Made by a program: the position numbers and the translations under genes. The notes under the pieces are model-generated. The model did no database searches. It was not told the DNA's origin and was given only the letters and a program-made list of their open reading frames with translations. A DNA stretch of 64,000 bases from positions 1-64,000 of the forward strand of contig NZ_JAJAGO010000009.1 of NCBI RefSeq assembly GCF_025165795.1. Reading direction: 5' to 3'. Below are positions 25,745-34,657 of this stretch, in pieces; position 1 is the stretch's first letter; every line of letters starts with the position of its first letter. Source of the stretch: Streptomyces gossypii (GTDB taxonomy: Bacteria > Actinomycetota > Actinomycetes > Streptomycetales > Streptomycetaceae).

Positions 25745-25775
25745 GGGGGCGGCGGTGGCCTGCACCGCCGCCCCC
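25745..25775. terminator. bidirectional terminator between ltrA-like gene and argS
   Basis: Perfect 12-bp stem GGGGGCGGCGGT / ACCGCCGCCCCC with a 7-nt loop in the convergent gap. Confidence 0.85.
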
Positions 25776-25833
25776 GGCCGGACGCGCCCCCGGCCGGACG
25801 CGCCCCCGGCCGGACGCGCCCCGGCCGGATGCG
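25771..25833. repeat. four tandem copies of a 16-bp G/C repeat
   Basis: The unit CCCCCGGCCGGACGCG occurs three times exactly and a fourth time as a 15-nt variant ending GATGCG. Each copy has the palindrome CCGGCCGG. It lies between the terminator stem and the argS stop codon. Slippage expansion is the simplest explanation; no function is suggested. Confidence 0.9.
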
Positions 25834-25859
25834 CACACGGACGCGCACAGTCCGGACGC

Positions 25860-27665
25860 TTACAGCTCCGCAGGGGTGCGGATGCCCATCAGCGCCATGC
25901 CCTGGTGGAGCGTGCGGGCCGTCAGCTCGCACAGGAAGAGCCGGTTCTCCGTCTGGGCAGGGCCGCCCTCGGCCTTCAGCACCGGGCACTGGTCATAGAA
26001 GGTCGTGAAGTGTGACGCCAGCTGGTAGAGGTACGCGGCCAGCTTGTGGGGCTCGTACGCCTCCGCCGTCTCGGCCAGGGTGTCCCCGAACGCGTCCAGG
26101 TGCAGCCCCAGCGCGCGCTCGGCGGGTGCCAGCGCCAGCTCCGGGTGCGCCACGGGCTGCGCGGTGTCTCCCGCCTTGCGCCGGATGGAACGGGTACGGG
26201 CGTAGGCGTACTGGAGGTAGACGCTGGTGTCGCCGTTGAGCGAGACCATCCGGTCCAGGTCGAAGACGTAGTCGCGGGTCAGGGAGTTCGACAGGTCCGC
26301 GTACTTGACCGCGCCGATGCCGACCTCGGTGGCGCGCTCCTGGATCTGCGCCTCGGTCAGGCCGAGATTGGCGCTCTTCTCCCGTACGACTGCCGCCGCC
26401 CGCTCCACCGCCTCGTCGAGCAGGTCGACCAGCCGGATCGTCTCGCCCTCACGGGTCTTGAACGGCTTGCCGTCCTTGCCCAGTACCGTCCCGAAGGGGA
26501 GCTGGCGGGCCGCGCCCTCGGGCAGCCAGCCGGCCCGGCGGGCTGTCTCGAAGACCATCCGGAAGTGCAGTGCCTGCCGGGCGTCCACCACGTAGAGCAG
26601 GGTGTCGGCGTGCAGCGTGCCGATCCGATCGCGGATGGCGGCGAGGTCGGTCGCGGCGTAGCCGAAGCCGCCGTTGGACTTCTGCACGATCAGCGGGGTG
26701 GGCTCGCCGTCGGGGCCCAGGACGTCCTCGAAGAACACGCAGAGCGCGCCCTCGGAACGCACCGCGACGCCCGACTCCTCCAAGTCCTTCACGACCTGCT
26801 GGAGATCGTCGTTGTAGGCGCTCTCGCCCACCACGTCCTCGTCGCGGATCTCGACGTCCAGCTGCCGGTAGACGTCCTGGAAGTAGATCTTCGACTCGTC
26901 GACGATCTTGTGCCACAGCTCCAGTGTCTCCGCTTCCCCCGCCTGGAGCTCGACGACCCGGTCCCGGGCCCGCGCCTTGAACTCCTCGTCGGAGTCGAAG
27001 CGGATACGGGAGGCCTTGTAGAGCCGGTTGAGCCGCGCCATCGCCGCCTCGCCGCCCTCCCCGGCCGCCGCGTCGGAGGCATGGTCCAGCTCGTGCGGGT
27101 GCTCGATCAGATGCTGGATGAGCATGCCGAACTGGGTGCCCCAGTCGCCGATGTGGTGGCGCCTGATAACCCGCTCGCCCCGGTACTCCAGGATCTGCGT
27201 GATCGCGTCACCGATGACCGTCGAGCGCAGGTGCCCGACGTGCATCTCCTTGGCCACATTGGGCTGCGAGTAGTCGATGACCGTGACACCGGGGTGCTCC
27301 GCGTGCGGGACGCCGAGCCGGTCGTCGGCGGCACGGGCGGCCAGCGTCCGTACGATCGCCTCGTCCGCGATGGTGATGTTGAGGAAGCCGGGGCCGGAGA
27401 CCTCGATGTGCTCGATGACGCCGCTGCCCTCCCCTTCGCCCGCCGCGGGCAGCGCCTCGGTGACCTTCGCCGCCAGTTCGCGCGGGTTGCCCTTCAGCCG
27501 CTTGGCGAGGGCGAGCATCCCGTTGGCCTGGAAGTCGGCACGGTCGCTCCGTCGCAGCAGGGGATCGGGCGCGGCGTCGCCGCGGGCCGTCTCCGGCACT
27601 GCGGCCGAGAGGGCGTCCACGAGGCGCTGGTGGACCGTGGCGGCGAGGGAGGGGACCGAGGCCAT
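25860..27665 (-). CDS. argS: arginyl-tRNA synthetase
   Basis: Class I aminoacyl-tRNA synthetase of 601 aa that charges tRNA(Arg). The N-terminal additional domain (about 1-110) precedes the catalytic core with SQPNVAKEMHVGHLRSTVIG; HVGH at 142-145 is the HIGH motif. The second class I signature is degenerate (GTVLGKDGKPFKTREGE), as is usual for ArgRS. The C-terminal anticodon-binding helical domain starts near TSVYLQYAYARTRSI. It is slightly longer than the usual 585-590 aa because of inserted Gly/Glu-rich turns. It is divergent from lysS across a 189-bp shared promoter region. Confidence 0.96.
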   Translation of the reverse strand: MASVPSLAATVHQRLVDALSAAVPETARGDAAPDPLLRRSDRADFQANGMLALAKRLKGNPRELAAKVTEALPAAGEGEGSGVIEHIEVSGPGFLNITIADEAIVRTLAARAADDRLGVPHAEHPGVTVIDYSQPNVAKEMHVGHLRSTVIGDAITQILEYRGERVIRRHHIGDWGTQFGMLIQHLIEHPHELDHASDAAAGEGGEAAMARLNRLYKASRIRFDSDEEFKARARDRVVELQAGEAETLELWHKIVDESKIYFQDVYRQLDVEIRDEDVVGESAYNDDLQQVVKDLEESGVAVRSEGALCVFFEDVLGPDGEPTPLIVQKSNGGFGYAATDLAAIRDRIGTLHADTLLYVVDARQALHFRMVFETARRAGWLPEGAARQLPFGTVLGKDGKPFKTREGETIRLVDLLDEAVERAAAVVREKSANLGLTEAQIQERATEVGIGAVKYADLSNSLTRDYVFDLDRMVSLNGDTSVYLQYAYARTRSIRRKAGDTAQPVAHPELALAPAERALGLHLDAFGDTLAETAEAYEPHKLAAYLYQLASHFTTFYDQCPVLKAEGGPAQTENRLFLCELTARTLHQGMALMGIRTPAEL

Positions 27666-27854
27666 GGAGTGCTAACCGTTCCGTCGGATGGGTGCGGGAC
27701 TTCCGCGAGAAGATGCCTGGCCAGTATCCCATGGGGCGTCCACCGCTTTCGAGAATGGGAGAATGGGGCCGTCGGACGGATCAGCAGGGCCGGGATCGGC
27801 CGGGCGATGATCAGTCGGGCACCGGACAGCCAGGTGACGAGTAAAGAGAAGGAA

Positions 27855-29636
27855 GTGCCGGACGTGGTTCAGACCGCCCCCGAGGCCGACTGGGTTTCCC
27901 GTATCGCCGATGAGGTCATCGCCGAAGCGGAGCGTCGCGCGGAGGGGAAAGCCGGTGAGGGGAAGGCGACGGTGGTGTGTGCCTCCGGGCTCAGCCCGTC
28001 CGGGCCGGTCCACCTGGGCAACCTGCGTGAGGTGATGGTCCCGCACCTGGTCGCGGACGAGATCAAGCGGCGTGGCGTGCCCTGCGAGCACCTGATCTCG
28101 TGGGACGACTACGACCGGTTCCGCAAGGTCCCGGACGCTGTCGAGGGGGTGGACGCCTCCTGGAGCGAGCACATCGGCAAGCCGCTCACCTCCGTCCCGG
28201 CGCCGCACGGCAGCCCGTACGGCAGCTGGAGCGAGCACTTCAGGGTGGCGACGGAGAAGGCCCTCGAGGAGCTGGGCGTCGCCTACCGGGGAATCAGCCA
28301 GACCGAGATGTACACCTCGGGGGCGTACCGCGATCAGATCCTCTTCGCGATGCGCGAGCGGGCCCGTGTCGACGCCGTGCTGGAGCGCTACCGGACGCTG
28401 GACAAGTCCGCCGGCCAGAAGGGCAAGCAGAACAAGCAGCAGCAGAAGCCGAAGGACGCCGTGGAGGCCGAGGCGGAGGTCGCGGCGGCCGAAGGCTCCG
28501 GCGCCGCGGCGGAGGACGACGGGTCGGGCGCGGGCAGCGCGTACTACCCGTACAAGCCCTACTGCTCCGTGTGCGAGAAGGACCTCACGACGATCACCGG
28601 CTACGACGACGAGAGCACCGAGCTGAGCTACGTCTGCGAGTGCGGGCACCGCGAGACGGTGCTGCTCTCCGAGCACCGGCAGGGCAAGCTGGTGTGGAAG
28701 GTCGACTGGCCGATGCGCTGGGCGTACGAGGGCGTGACCTTCGAGCCCAGCGGTGTGGACCACCAGTCGCCGGGATCGTCCTTCGTGGTGGGCGGGCAGC
28801 TGGTGCGGGAGATCTTCGGCGGCAAGCAGCCCATCGGCCCGATGTACGCCTTCGTGGGCATCAGCGGCATGGCGAAGATGTCCAGTTCGAAGGGCGGCGT
28901 GCCGACGCCCGCCGACGCGCTGGAGATCATGGAGGCGCCGCTGCTGCGCTGGCTGTACGCGCGCCGCAAGCCGAACCAGTCCTTCAAGATCGCCTTCGAC
29001 CAGGAGATCCAGCGCACCTACGACGAGTGGGACGCGCTCGTCCGCAAGATCACCGAGGGTGCCGCGCAGCCCGCCGACCTCGCCGCACACCAGCGGGCCT
29101 CCAGCACGGCCGCCGGCCCGCTGCCGAGCACGCCGCGCCCGCTGCCGTTCCGCACGCTCGCCTCGGTGGCCGACATCACGGCGGGTGCCGAGGAGCAGAC
29201 GCTGCGGATCCTGAGCGAGCTGGACCCGTCCGCCCCGGTCCGCTCGCTGGACGAGACCCGGCCCCGGCTGGACCGCGCCGAGCGCTGGATCTCCACTCAG
29301 GTGCCGGAGGACCAGCGCACCAGGGTCCGCGAGACGCCGGACACCGAACTGCTGGCCGGACTGGACGACGAACAGCGCGAATCCCTGCGGCTGTTGCTGG
29401 ACGGGCTGGACGAGCACTGGTCCCTGGAGGGGCTGACCACCCTGGTGTACGGGGTGCCGAAGGCGCGCTCCGGCTTCGCGCCGGACGCCAAGCCGACACC
29501 GGAGCTGAAGGCGGCGCAGCGCTCATTCTTCGCGCTGCTCTACCGGCTGCTGGTGGGACGCGACACCGGGCCCCGGCTGCCGACGCTGCTGCTCGCGGTC
29601 GGGTCGGACCGGGTGCGCAAGCTGCTGGGAGCGTAG
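27855..29636 (+). CDS. lysS: class I lysyl-tRNA synthetase
   Basis: A 593-aa class I LysRS, the archaeal-type enzyme found in actinobacteria and unrelated to the class II LysRS of most bacteria. Visible motifs are GLSPSGPVHLGNLREV (HIGH-equivalent HLGN), HLISWDDYDRFRKVP, a zinc-ribbon-like pair CSVCEKDL and YVCECGHRE near 240-265, and the second signature ISGMAKMSSSKGGVP. A Lys/Glu/Ala-rich insert lies near 190-225. The frame extends upstream over argS, but GTG 27855 gives the conserved N terminus MPDVVQ and follows AGAAGGA. An 11-bp terminator follows the gene. Confidence 0.96.
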   Translation: MPDVVQTAPEADWVSRIADEVIAEAERRAEGKAGEGKATVVCASGLSPSGPVHLGNLREVMVPHLVADEIKRRGVPCEHLISWDDYDRFRKVPDAVEGVDASWSEHIGKPLTSVPAPHGSPYGSWSEHFRVATEKALEELGVAYRGISQTEMYTSGAYRDQILFAMRERARVDAVLERYRTLDKSAGQKGKQNKQQQKPKDAVEAEAEVAAAEGSGAAAEDDGSGAGSAYYPYKPYCSVCEKDLTTITGYDDESTELSYVCECGHRETVLLSEHRQGKLVWKVDWPMRWAYEGVTFEPSGVDHQSPGSSFVVGGQLVREIFGGKQPIGPMYAFVGISGMAKMSSSKGGVPTPADALEIMEAPLLRWLYARRKPNQSFKIAFDQEIQRTYDEWDALVRKITEGAAQPADLAAHQRASSTAAGPLPSTPRPLPFRTLASVADITAGAEEQTLRILSELDPSAPVRSLDETRPRLDRAERWISTQVPEDQRTRVRETPDTELLAGLDDEQRESLRLLLDGLDEHWSLEGLTTLVYGVPKARSGFAPDAKPTPELKAAQRSFFALLYRLLVGRDTGPRLPTLLLAVGSDRVRKLLGA

Positions 29637-29648
29637 GCGCGGGCGGGG

Positions 29649-29689
29649 GTGGGGCGGCGCGGCGCGTCCAGTCCGCCACGCCGCCCCAC
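29649..29689 (+). terminator. lysS terminator
   Basis: Perfect 11-bp stem GTGGGGCGGCG / CGCCGCCCCAC with a 19-nt loop, starting 13 nt after the lysS stop. Confidence 0.8.
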
Positions 29690-29706
29690 CCGGCCTGGCG
29701 GTCAGC

Positions 29707-29724
29707 CCGCCAGAAATCTGGCGG
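29707..29724. promoter_or_regulatory. 18-bp operator-like palindrome upstream of the kinase gene
   Basis: CCGCCAGAAATCTGGCGG has perfect 8-bp arms separated by two nucleotides. It lies 154 nt before the kinase start and just after the lysS terminator, so it could be an operator for the kinase transcript or a second terminator. Confidence 0.4.
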
Positions 29725-29877
29725 ACCAGCTACGCCGCGCGCGGGAAGCAGCGCAGTACGTGCGGGCCCGCTGAACCGCCGAGGACGCCCCACCGCCGGG
29801 CAATCCCGGATGCCGCTGATCCGTTGGCTGGTGCACCACGTCGTAAGGTGGGCAGCCATCGAGCAGCGGGGGTGTGC

Positions 29878-32130
29878 GTGAGAGCAGGGGTGGTGCTCGA
29901 CGACCGGTATGAGTTGCTCAGCAAGCTGGGTGGCGGCGGGATGGGCGACGTCTGGGAAGCGTTTGACCGCTCTATGGACCGGCCGGTGGCGGTCAAGCTC
30001 GTCCGTGATGACGGGAACGAGGAGTTGGTGTCCCGGCTGAGCCGTGAGGCCCGTGCCGCTGGGCGGCTGGTTCACCCGCACATCGTGGCTGTGCATGACC
30101 ACAACAGCACCTTCGTCGCCGGTCGGCCAACGGAGTACGTGGTCATGCAGCTTGTGCCAGGCAGGTCACTGAGCGAGCTGATGGCTACCGACGGCATCCC
30201 GGAGCTGCGGCAGGCACTGCACTGGGCCGCGCAGGTCGCCCACGCCCTGGAGGCCCTGCACGCACCGGACGTGGGAATCATCCACCGCGATCTCAAGCCA
30301 GCCAACATCATGATCACCCATGGGCTGGTGAAGCTGGTCGACTTCGGTATTGTCCGAGTGATCCGCACGGATGCCGCGCCCGGCACGGATCTGACCGCCG
30401 GGCGGGCCATCGGCACGGCCCAGTACATGGCACCCGAGCAGTGCACGGGCGCAGCAGTCGATGGGCGAACGGACCTTTATGCGCTGGGCTGCCTGCTGTT
30501 CGCCATGCTCACAGGGGAGAGCCTCTTCCCCGATGAACTCGGTCACCTGCCGGTGATGTTCCGGCAGGTGCACGAGACACCGCGCACGCCGAGCAGTCTG
30601 CGGCCCGGCATCCAGCCGGCACTGGACGTCCTTGTTCTCCAGCTTCTGGCGAAGGTTCCGGAAGAACGTCCGGACAGTGCCACGGACGTCCGCAGGCGGC
30701 TCCTCGCCCTGGCCGACGCTCCCCCCACTCCCGACGCGGTACCTGCCGGTGCCGAGCAGGCATCGCGCGTCCGTACCCCAACCCTGTGGGAGGCCCCGGC
30801 CGCCGAGCCGACCACCGAGCCGGACAGCGGACGGCGTGCGACAGGTGCGCTCGCCGCCCGTCTGCAACGGGCTCTGCGGGTCGCCGAAGAGGCCAGGCAG
30901 GGTTATCGGGAAGACGCCGCTGCTGTGGTTCTCCTCGAGGAACTGATCTCCGAACTCACTGCGGAACTGGGCGCCGTCAGCACCGATGCCCTGCTCGCCC
31001 GGCAGGAGCTCGCCAACTGCCTCGACCGGTCCGGAAAGCTGTACCAAGCTGTCGAGCTGCGCAAGGAGTTGGTCGACGATCTTGTCGGCGCACACGGCCC
31101 GACCAGCACACAAGCCCTCGAAGCCCGTGCCGAGCTGGTAGCCACCCTCGACCGGGAGGGGAGCGAGAGGGATGCGATGGCCCACAGGCGCGAGCTGACT
31201 GCTGATCTCGTCCACTTGTACGGTGGGGAAGACGAGCGGGCTCTTGACGCCCGCAAGCAGCTCGCCGACGCCGCCCGGGACAGCTCTGCACACGGTGAAG
31301 CCGCAGCGGTCTGGATCGGGCTCATCCCTGATGCGGTTCGTCTCGATGGCCCCGAAAGTCAGCTGGCCGGGCATGCGGTGCAGCAGCTCCAGCAGTACAT
31401 CGATGACGATCAATTCGGCGCAGGCACGCGGCTGTGGCGGGATCTCCTGCCGGATCTCACCGAAGCTCCCGCGCATCCCCGCACGCTCGCCGCTCGCGAA
31501 CAGCTCGCAGATGCGGACCGCCTGAACTCGACCATGGGCGATTTCGCCGTGGCACGGCTGTGGGCTGATCTCGTCCCCGAACTGGGGCGGGTACGCGGCC
31601 CCGATGCCCCGGACACCTTGGACGCCCGCCGGAAGCTGGCCCGAGCGCAGAGCCGCTGCGGCGACGCAAGGCAGTCCGCTGTCCTCTGGCACGGTCTCGT
31701 CGCTGACCTCACCCGTGTCTACGGTGCGGACCATCCCGAGACACTCGGCGCACGCGGCGAACAGGCGCAACAGGCCCGCTGGGCGCCGTCGCGCGCCGAT
31801 GCAGTGAGGCTGTGGGGGGATCTGATCCCGGATCTCGTCCGCGTCTACGGCATGGACAGTGCTGAGGCATTCGATGCCCGGGGGCGTCTCGCTCAGAGCA
31901 CCGAGCGGGCCGGTGACGCCCGGGCCGCCGCAGAAATCATGCAGGAGCTCATCCGCGACCTCGCTCGCACGGCAGGCCCTGACAACCGCTCGACCCTCAT
32001 TCAGTGCTACTGGCTAAGCCACGTGGAGGGCCCTGCCGACATTCGTGATGCGGTGGCAGGCGAGCTCAGGAAGCTCTACGGTGCCGCGCTGACGAGGAAG
32101 GCGCGAGCCGCCCTGCGGGGGAAGCTCTGA
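29878..32130 (+). CDS. soluble Hanks-type Ser/Thr protein kinase with repeat-rich C terminus
   Basis: A 750-aa kinase. Residues about 11-270 are the kinase domain: glycine loop LGGGGMGDVW (17-26), ATP lysine K40 in VAVKLV, catalytic HRDLKPAN with D138, DFG at 155-157, and the MAPEQ segment. Residues about 315-750 contain at least seven helical repeats of about 45 aa of the pattern ARxxLAxxxxxxGD..AVxLWxDLxPDLxRVYG, resembling TPR, which normally bind protein partners. There is no membrane helix or PASTA domain, so it is cytosolic. GTG 29878 is chosen because GCGGGGG lies 6 nt upstream; GTG 29872 is possible. No target gene adjoins it. Confidence 0.9.
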   Translation: MRAGVVLDDRYELLSKLGGGGMGDVWEAFDRSMDRPVAVKLVRDDGNEELVSRLSREARAAGRLVHPHIVAVHDHNSTFVAGRPTEYVVMQLVPGRSLSELMATDGIPELRQALHWAAQVAHALEALHAPDVGIIHRDLKPANIMITHGLVKLVDFGIVRVIRTDAAPGTDLTAGRAIGTAQYMAPEQCTGAAVDGRTDLYALGCLLFAMLTGESLFPDELGHLPVMFRQVHETPRTPSSLRPGIQPALDVLVLQLLAKVPEERPDSATDVRRRLLALADAPPTPDAVPAGAEQASRVRTPTLWEAPAAEPTTEPDSGRRATGALAARLQRALRVAEEARQGYREDAAAVVLLEELISELTAELGAVSTDALLARQELANCLDRSGKLYQAVELRKELVDDLVGAHGPTSTQALEARAELVATLDREGSERDAMAHRRELTADLVHLYGGEDERALDARKQLADAARDSSAHGEAAAVWIGLIPDAVRLDGPESQLAGHAVQQLQQYIDDDQFGAGTRLWRDLLPDLTEAPAHPRTLAAREQLADADRLNSTMGDFAVARLWADLVPELGRVRGPDAPDTLDARRKLARAQSRCGDARQSAVLWHGLVADLTRVYGADHPETLGARGEQAQQARWAPSRADAVRLWGDLIPDLVRVYGMDSAEAFDARGRLAQSTERAGDARAAAEIMQELIRDLARTAGPDNRSTLIQCYWLSHVEGPADIRDAVAGELRKLYGAALTRKARAALRGKL

Positions 32131-32242
32131 AGGGCCTCGAGACCAACCGGTCACGCAGGTGACCTGGCGGTGCCGTGCGAGACAGGGCGGATGTGGATGA
32201 TCGCCCGGCGGGGGAAGCTCCCCGAGTCGTGAGCTGCTGGGA

Positions 32243-32268
32243 GCCTGACACGCGGACGCGTGACAGGC
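32243..32268 (+). terminator. imperfect hairpin after the kinase gene
   Basis: Arms GCCTGACACGCG and CGCGTGACAGGC pair at 11 of 12 positions with a 2-nt loop. It stands just before a second, perfect hairpin. Confidence 0.5.
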
Positions 32269-32269
32269 A

Positions 32270-32298
32270 GGGCGTGGCGGGATCAGCCCGCCACGCCC
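32270..32298. terminator. bidirectional terminator spanning the DUF2637 stop codon
   Basis: Perfect 12-bp stem GGGCGTGGCGGG / CCCGCCACGCCC with a 5-nt loop; the minus-strand stop codon of the DUF2637 gene lies within it. It separates two convergent genes. Confidence 0.8.
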
Positions 32299-33767
32299 AT
32301 CTCCATGTGGAAGCGCTCTTTGAGTTCGTGCAGATAGGTGTACATGTACGCCTCGCTGAGCGGGTCGCCGTCGAGGTTGGTGATGCCGAAGTCCTCATGG
32401 AGGGTGCGGGCGAGCTGGCCGGCGTTGGGGAAACGGGACTGGGTCGCGGCGAAGTCGCGGTAGGCGCGGAAGTACGCCTCCTCCCGGGGGACGCCGTCGG
32501 GGATGCCGACGGGCACATCGGTCTCGGGGACCAGTTCCGGGGCCGTTTCCGTTTCCGGTTCCGGTTCCGCCTCGGCTACGGGGTCGGGCCGGGGCTGCGG
32601 AGCCGGAGCCGGAGCCGGAGCCACGGGGTGGCCGTTGAGGGCGTCTCCCGCACCTCTGCCGAAGCCCCCGAGATCACGGTCACGGCCGGGGCCGACGGGC
32701 ACCTTGACGCGCTCGGCGGCGCCGGGCGGGGCGGAGGGGGGCGGCTCCTCGGCGGCCGGTTGTCCGGCGGCCGCCGTGGGCTCCTGCCGCCCGGCTGCGG
32801 CGGCATCCCGTGCTTCCGCGCCCGCCCCGCGCTCCCAGTGGTCTCGGTTCTCCCCGCGTTCCGGGCCGCCCGTGTCCCACGGATCCGGCCCGTGCGTCGC
32901 CGGGACCGTGTGCCGCTCCACGCCTTCTTGAGCCTGCACCGGGCCGCTGGGGCCGCTGCCGGGCAGCGGTGCGGGCGCCCGCACCGCTGCGGGCACGGCC
33001 GGTGCCGGTGCCGGTATTGGTGCCAGCGGTGTTGACTGAGCTGGGCCCGGAGTTGTCGCCGGAGCCTTGATGCCTGCCGCCGCCAGCCCCGCCGGACCGG
33101 TCTCCGTCAGCGGCACCCCGTAGCGCGCCAGCCGCAGCGGCATCAGTGACTCCACGGGTGCCTTCCGCTTCCAGCGGCGCCCGTAGCGTGCGTGCAGCCT
33201 GGCCTCGTAGACGAGCCGGTCCTGCTCCATCCGGATCACCTGATCGTAGGAGCGCAGCTCCCACAGCTTCATCCGGCGCCAGAGCCGGAAGGTGGAGGGG
33301 AAGGCGAGCAGCCAGCGCGAGATGCGTACGCCGTCCATGTGCTTGTCGGCGGTGATGTCGGCGATCCGGCCGACGGCGTGCCGGGCCGCTTCGACGGCGA
33401 CGACGAAGAGGAGCGGGATGACCGCGTGCATGCCGACACCGAGCGCGTCCGGCCAGGCGGCGGCGCCGTTGAAGGCGATGGTGGCGACGGTCAGCAGCCA
33501 TGCCGTCTGCCGCAGCAGCGGGAAGGGGATGCGGATCCAGGTGAGCAGCAGGTCGAGCGAGAGGAGGACGACGATGCCCGCGTCGATGCCGATCGGGAAG
33601 AAGGGGGCGAAGCTGCCGAAGTCCTTCTCCTCGGCTAGATCGCGGACGGCGGCGTACGACCCGGCGAAACCGATCGCTGCGATCACGACGGCCCCGGCGA
33701 CGACGACGCCGATCAGTATTCGGTGCGTACGGGTCAGTTGTACGGCCTGCACTGGACTTTTCCCCAC
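32283..33767 (-). CDS. DUF2637 (SpdB-like) membrane protein
   Basis: A 494-aa protein. Residues about 14-145 contain four membrane helices of the DUF2637 family (THRILIGVVVAGAVVIAAIG; FFPIGIDAGIVVLLSLDLLL; LLTVATIAFNGAAAW; AVIPLLFVVAVEAARHAVG). A cytosolic basic helix (RISRWLLAFPSTFRLWRRMK) follows, then a long Pro/Ala/Glu-rich disordered region, and a conserved C-terminal helical segment FRAYRDFAATQSRFPNAGQL to HMEMGVAG that looks like a small DNA- or protein-binding domain. The family includes actinomycete plasmid-spread proteins (SpdB), but chromosomal copies are common and their role is unknown. Transcribed alone after a strong terminator. Confidence 0.87.
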   Translation of the reverse strand: MGKSPVQAVQLTRTHRILIGVVVAGAVVIAAIGFAGSYAAVRDLAEEKDFGSFAPFFPIGIDAGIVVLLSLDLLLTWIRIPFPLLRQTAWLLTVATIAFNGAAAWPDALGVGMHAVIPLLFVVAVEAARHAVGRIADITADKHMDGVRISRWLLAFPSTFRLWRRMKLWELRSYDQVIRMEQDRLVYEARLHARYGRRWKRKAPVESLMPLRLARYGVPLTETGPAGLAAAGIKAPATTPGPAQSTPLAPIPAPAPAVPAAVRAPAPLPGSGPSGPVQAQEGVERHTVPATHGPDPWDTGGPERGENRDHWERGAGAEARDAAAAGRQEPTAAAGQPAAEEPPPSAPPGAAERVKVPVGPGRDRDLGGFGRGAGDALNGHPVAPAPAPAPQPRPDPVAEAEPEPETETAPELVPETDVPVGIPDGVPREEAYFRAYRDFAATQSRFPNAGQLARTLHEDFGITNLDGDPLSEAYMYTYLHELKERFHMEMGVAG

Positions 33768-33794
33768 CCCTCGGAAACCGGCGGCGCCCAGCCT

Positions 33795-33841
33795 GGCACA
33801 CCCGCCGGGCTGCCGGGGCTGCGGAGCCCGGCGGGTGTGCC
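33795..33841 (-). terminator. strong terminator of the DUF3558 gene
   Basis: A perfect 17-bp stem, GGCACACCCGCCGGGCT with AGCCCGGCGGGTGTGCC, around a 13-nt loop. It follows the minus-strand DUF3558 stop by 28 nt and precedes the DUF2637 start. Confidence 0.88.
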
Positions 33842-33869
33842 CCGCCTCAGAAGCGGGGGACCCGGTTCG

Positions 33870-34559
33870 TCACTTGACGGTCGCCAGGGTCTCCTTCGCC
33901 GCCTTTGCCGCCTTCTTCCGCAGGTCGTCCGCGCTGGGCTGGTCCGCGCCCTCGAAGCCGGTGCCCTCGTAGTCGATGGTGACCACGACGTTGTAGTTCC
34001 GTGTGACCGTGCGGTTGACCCGGTAGTCCTGCTTCTTCTTGGCAGTCTCGTAGCCGATCGAGACCGCTTCCTGGCCGAGGCCGCTGACCTGCTCGTCGGT
34101 GGCCTTCTTGTTGTCCTTGTCGGCCGCGACGGTGCTCACCTCCTCCTTGAGGTAGCGCTGCGCCTGCTTGTCACCGGAGCCCACCGAGGGGCCGGATTCG
34201 AAGCGCTTGAGGGAGACGGTGAGCGAACGGTAGTTGGCGTTGTTCTTGCCGTGACCGCCGCTCCACAGGCAGGAGCCGTAGCGCTGGGTGTCGGTGGAGG
34301 TGAGGTTCTTGCCCTTGACGTTGTCCGCGTTGGGCACCGTGTCCTCGACCGTGTCCTTGGGCAGGCTCTTGCACGGGTCGGGCAGCTGCTCGAACTTGGC
34401 GGGCGCCACCGTCGGTGAGGGCTTGCCGCTGGGGCTGGCCGTCGACTTGTCGTCGCCGCCGTCGTCCGAGCCTGAGGAGCATCCGGCCACCAGCAGCACG
34501 GGTGCGGCTACGGCTGCGCAGACGATCTTGCGGGCCAGGCGCGGGTCGAATGGGTGCAT
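33870..34559 (-). CDS. DUF3558 lipoprotein
   Basis: A 229-aa secreted lipoprotein. The signal peptide KIVCAAVAAPVLLVAGCSSG carries a lipobox VAGC at the position expected, so the mature protein is anchored to the outer face of the membrane. A Ser/Pro-rich linker precedes the DUF3558 domain, which has the paired cysteines in LPDPCKSLPKDTVE and RYGSCLWSG and ends VVVTIDYEG. The function of DUF3558 is not known. It lies directly downstream of a second DUF3558 gene on the same strand (98-nt gap), so the pair probably arose by duplication. Confidence 0.9.
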   Translation of the reverse strand: MHPFDPRLARKIVCAAVAAPVLLVAGCSSGSDDGGDDKSTASPSGKPSPTVAPAKFEQLPDPCKSLPKDTVEDTVPNADNVKGKNLTSTDTQRYGSCLWSGGHGKNNANYRSLTVSLKRFESGPSVGSGDKQAQRYLKEEVSTVAADKDNKKATDEQVSGLGQEAVSIGYETAKKKQDYRVNRTVTRNYNVVVTIDYEGTGFEGADQPSADDLRKKAAKAAKETLATVK

Positions 34560-34657
34560 GGTTCCTTCGCTTCCGGGTGTTCCGGGGCTCAGCGCCCCGT
34601 GCTCAGTCGATCAGTGCTCACCGCTCACTGCTCACTGCTCGGTGTGGTGATTCCGGC

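Noticed and set aside
25771..25833. CRISPR-like array
   Set aside because: Copies are directly adjacent 16-mers without spacers, so it is a simple tandem repeat.
26046..27854. Upstream extension of lysS across argS
   Set aside because: The conserved LysRS N terminus begins at 27855; the extension is antisense to argS.
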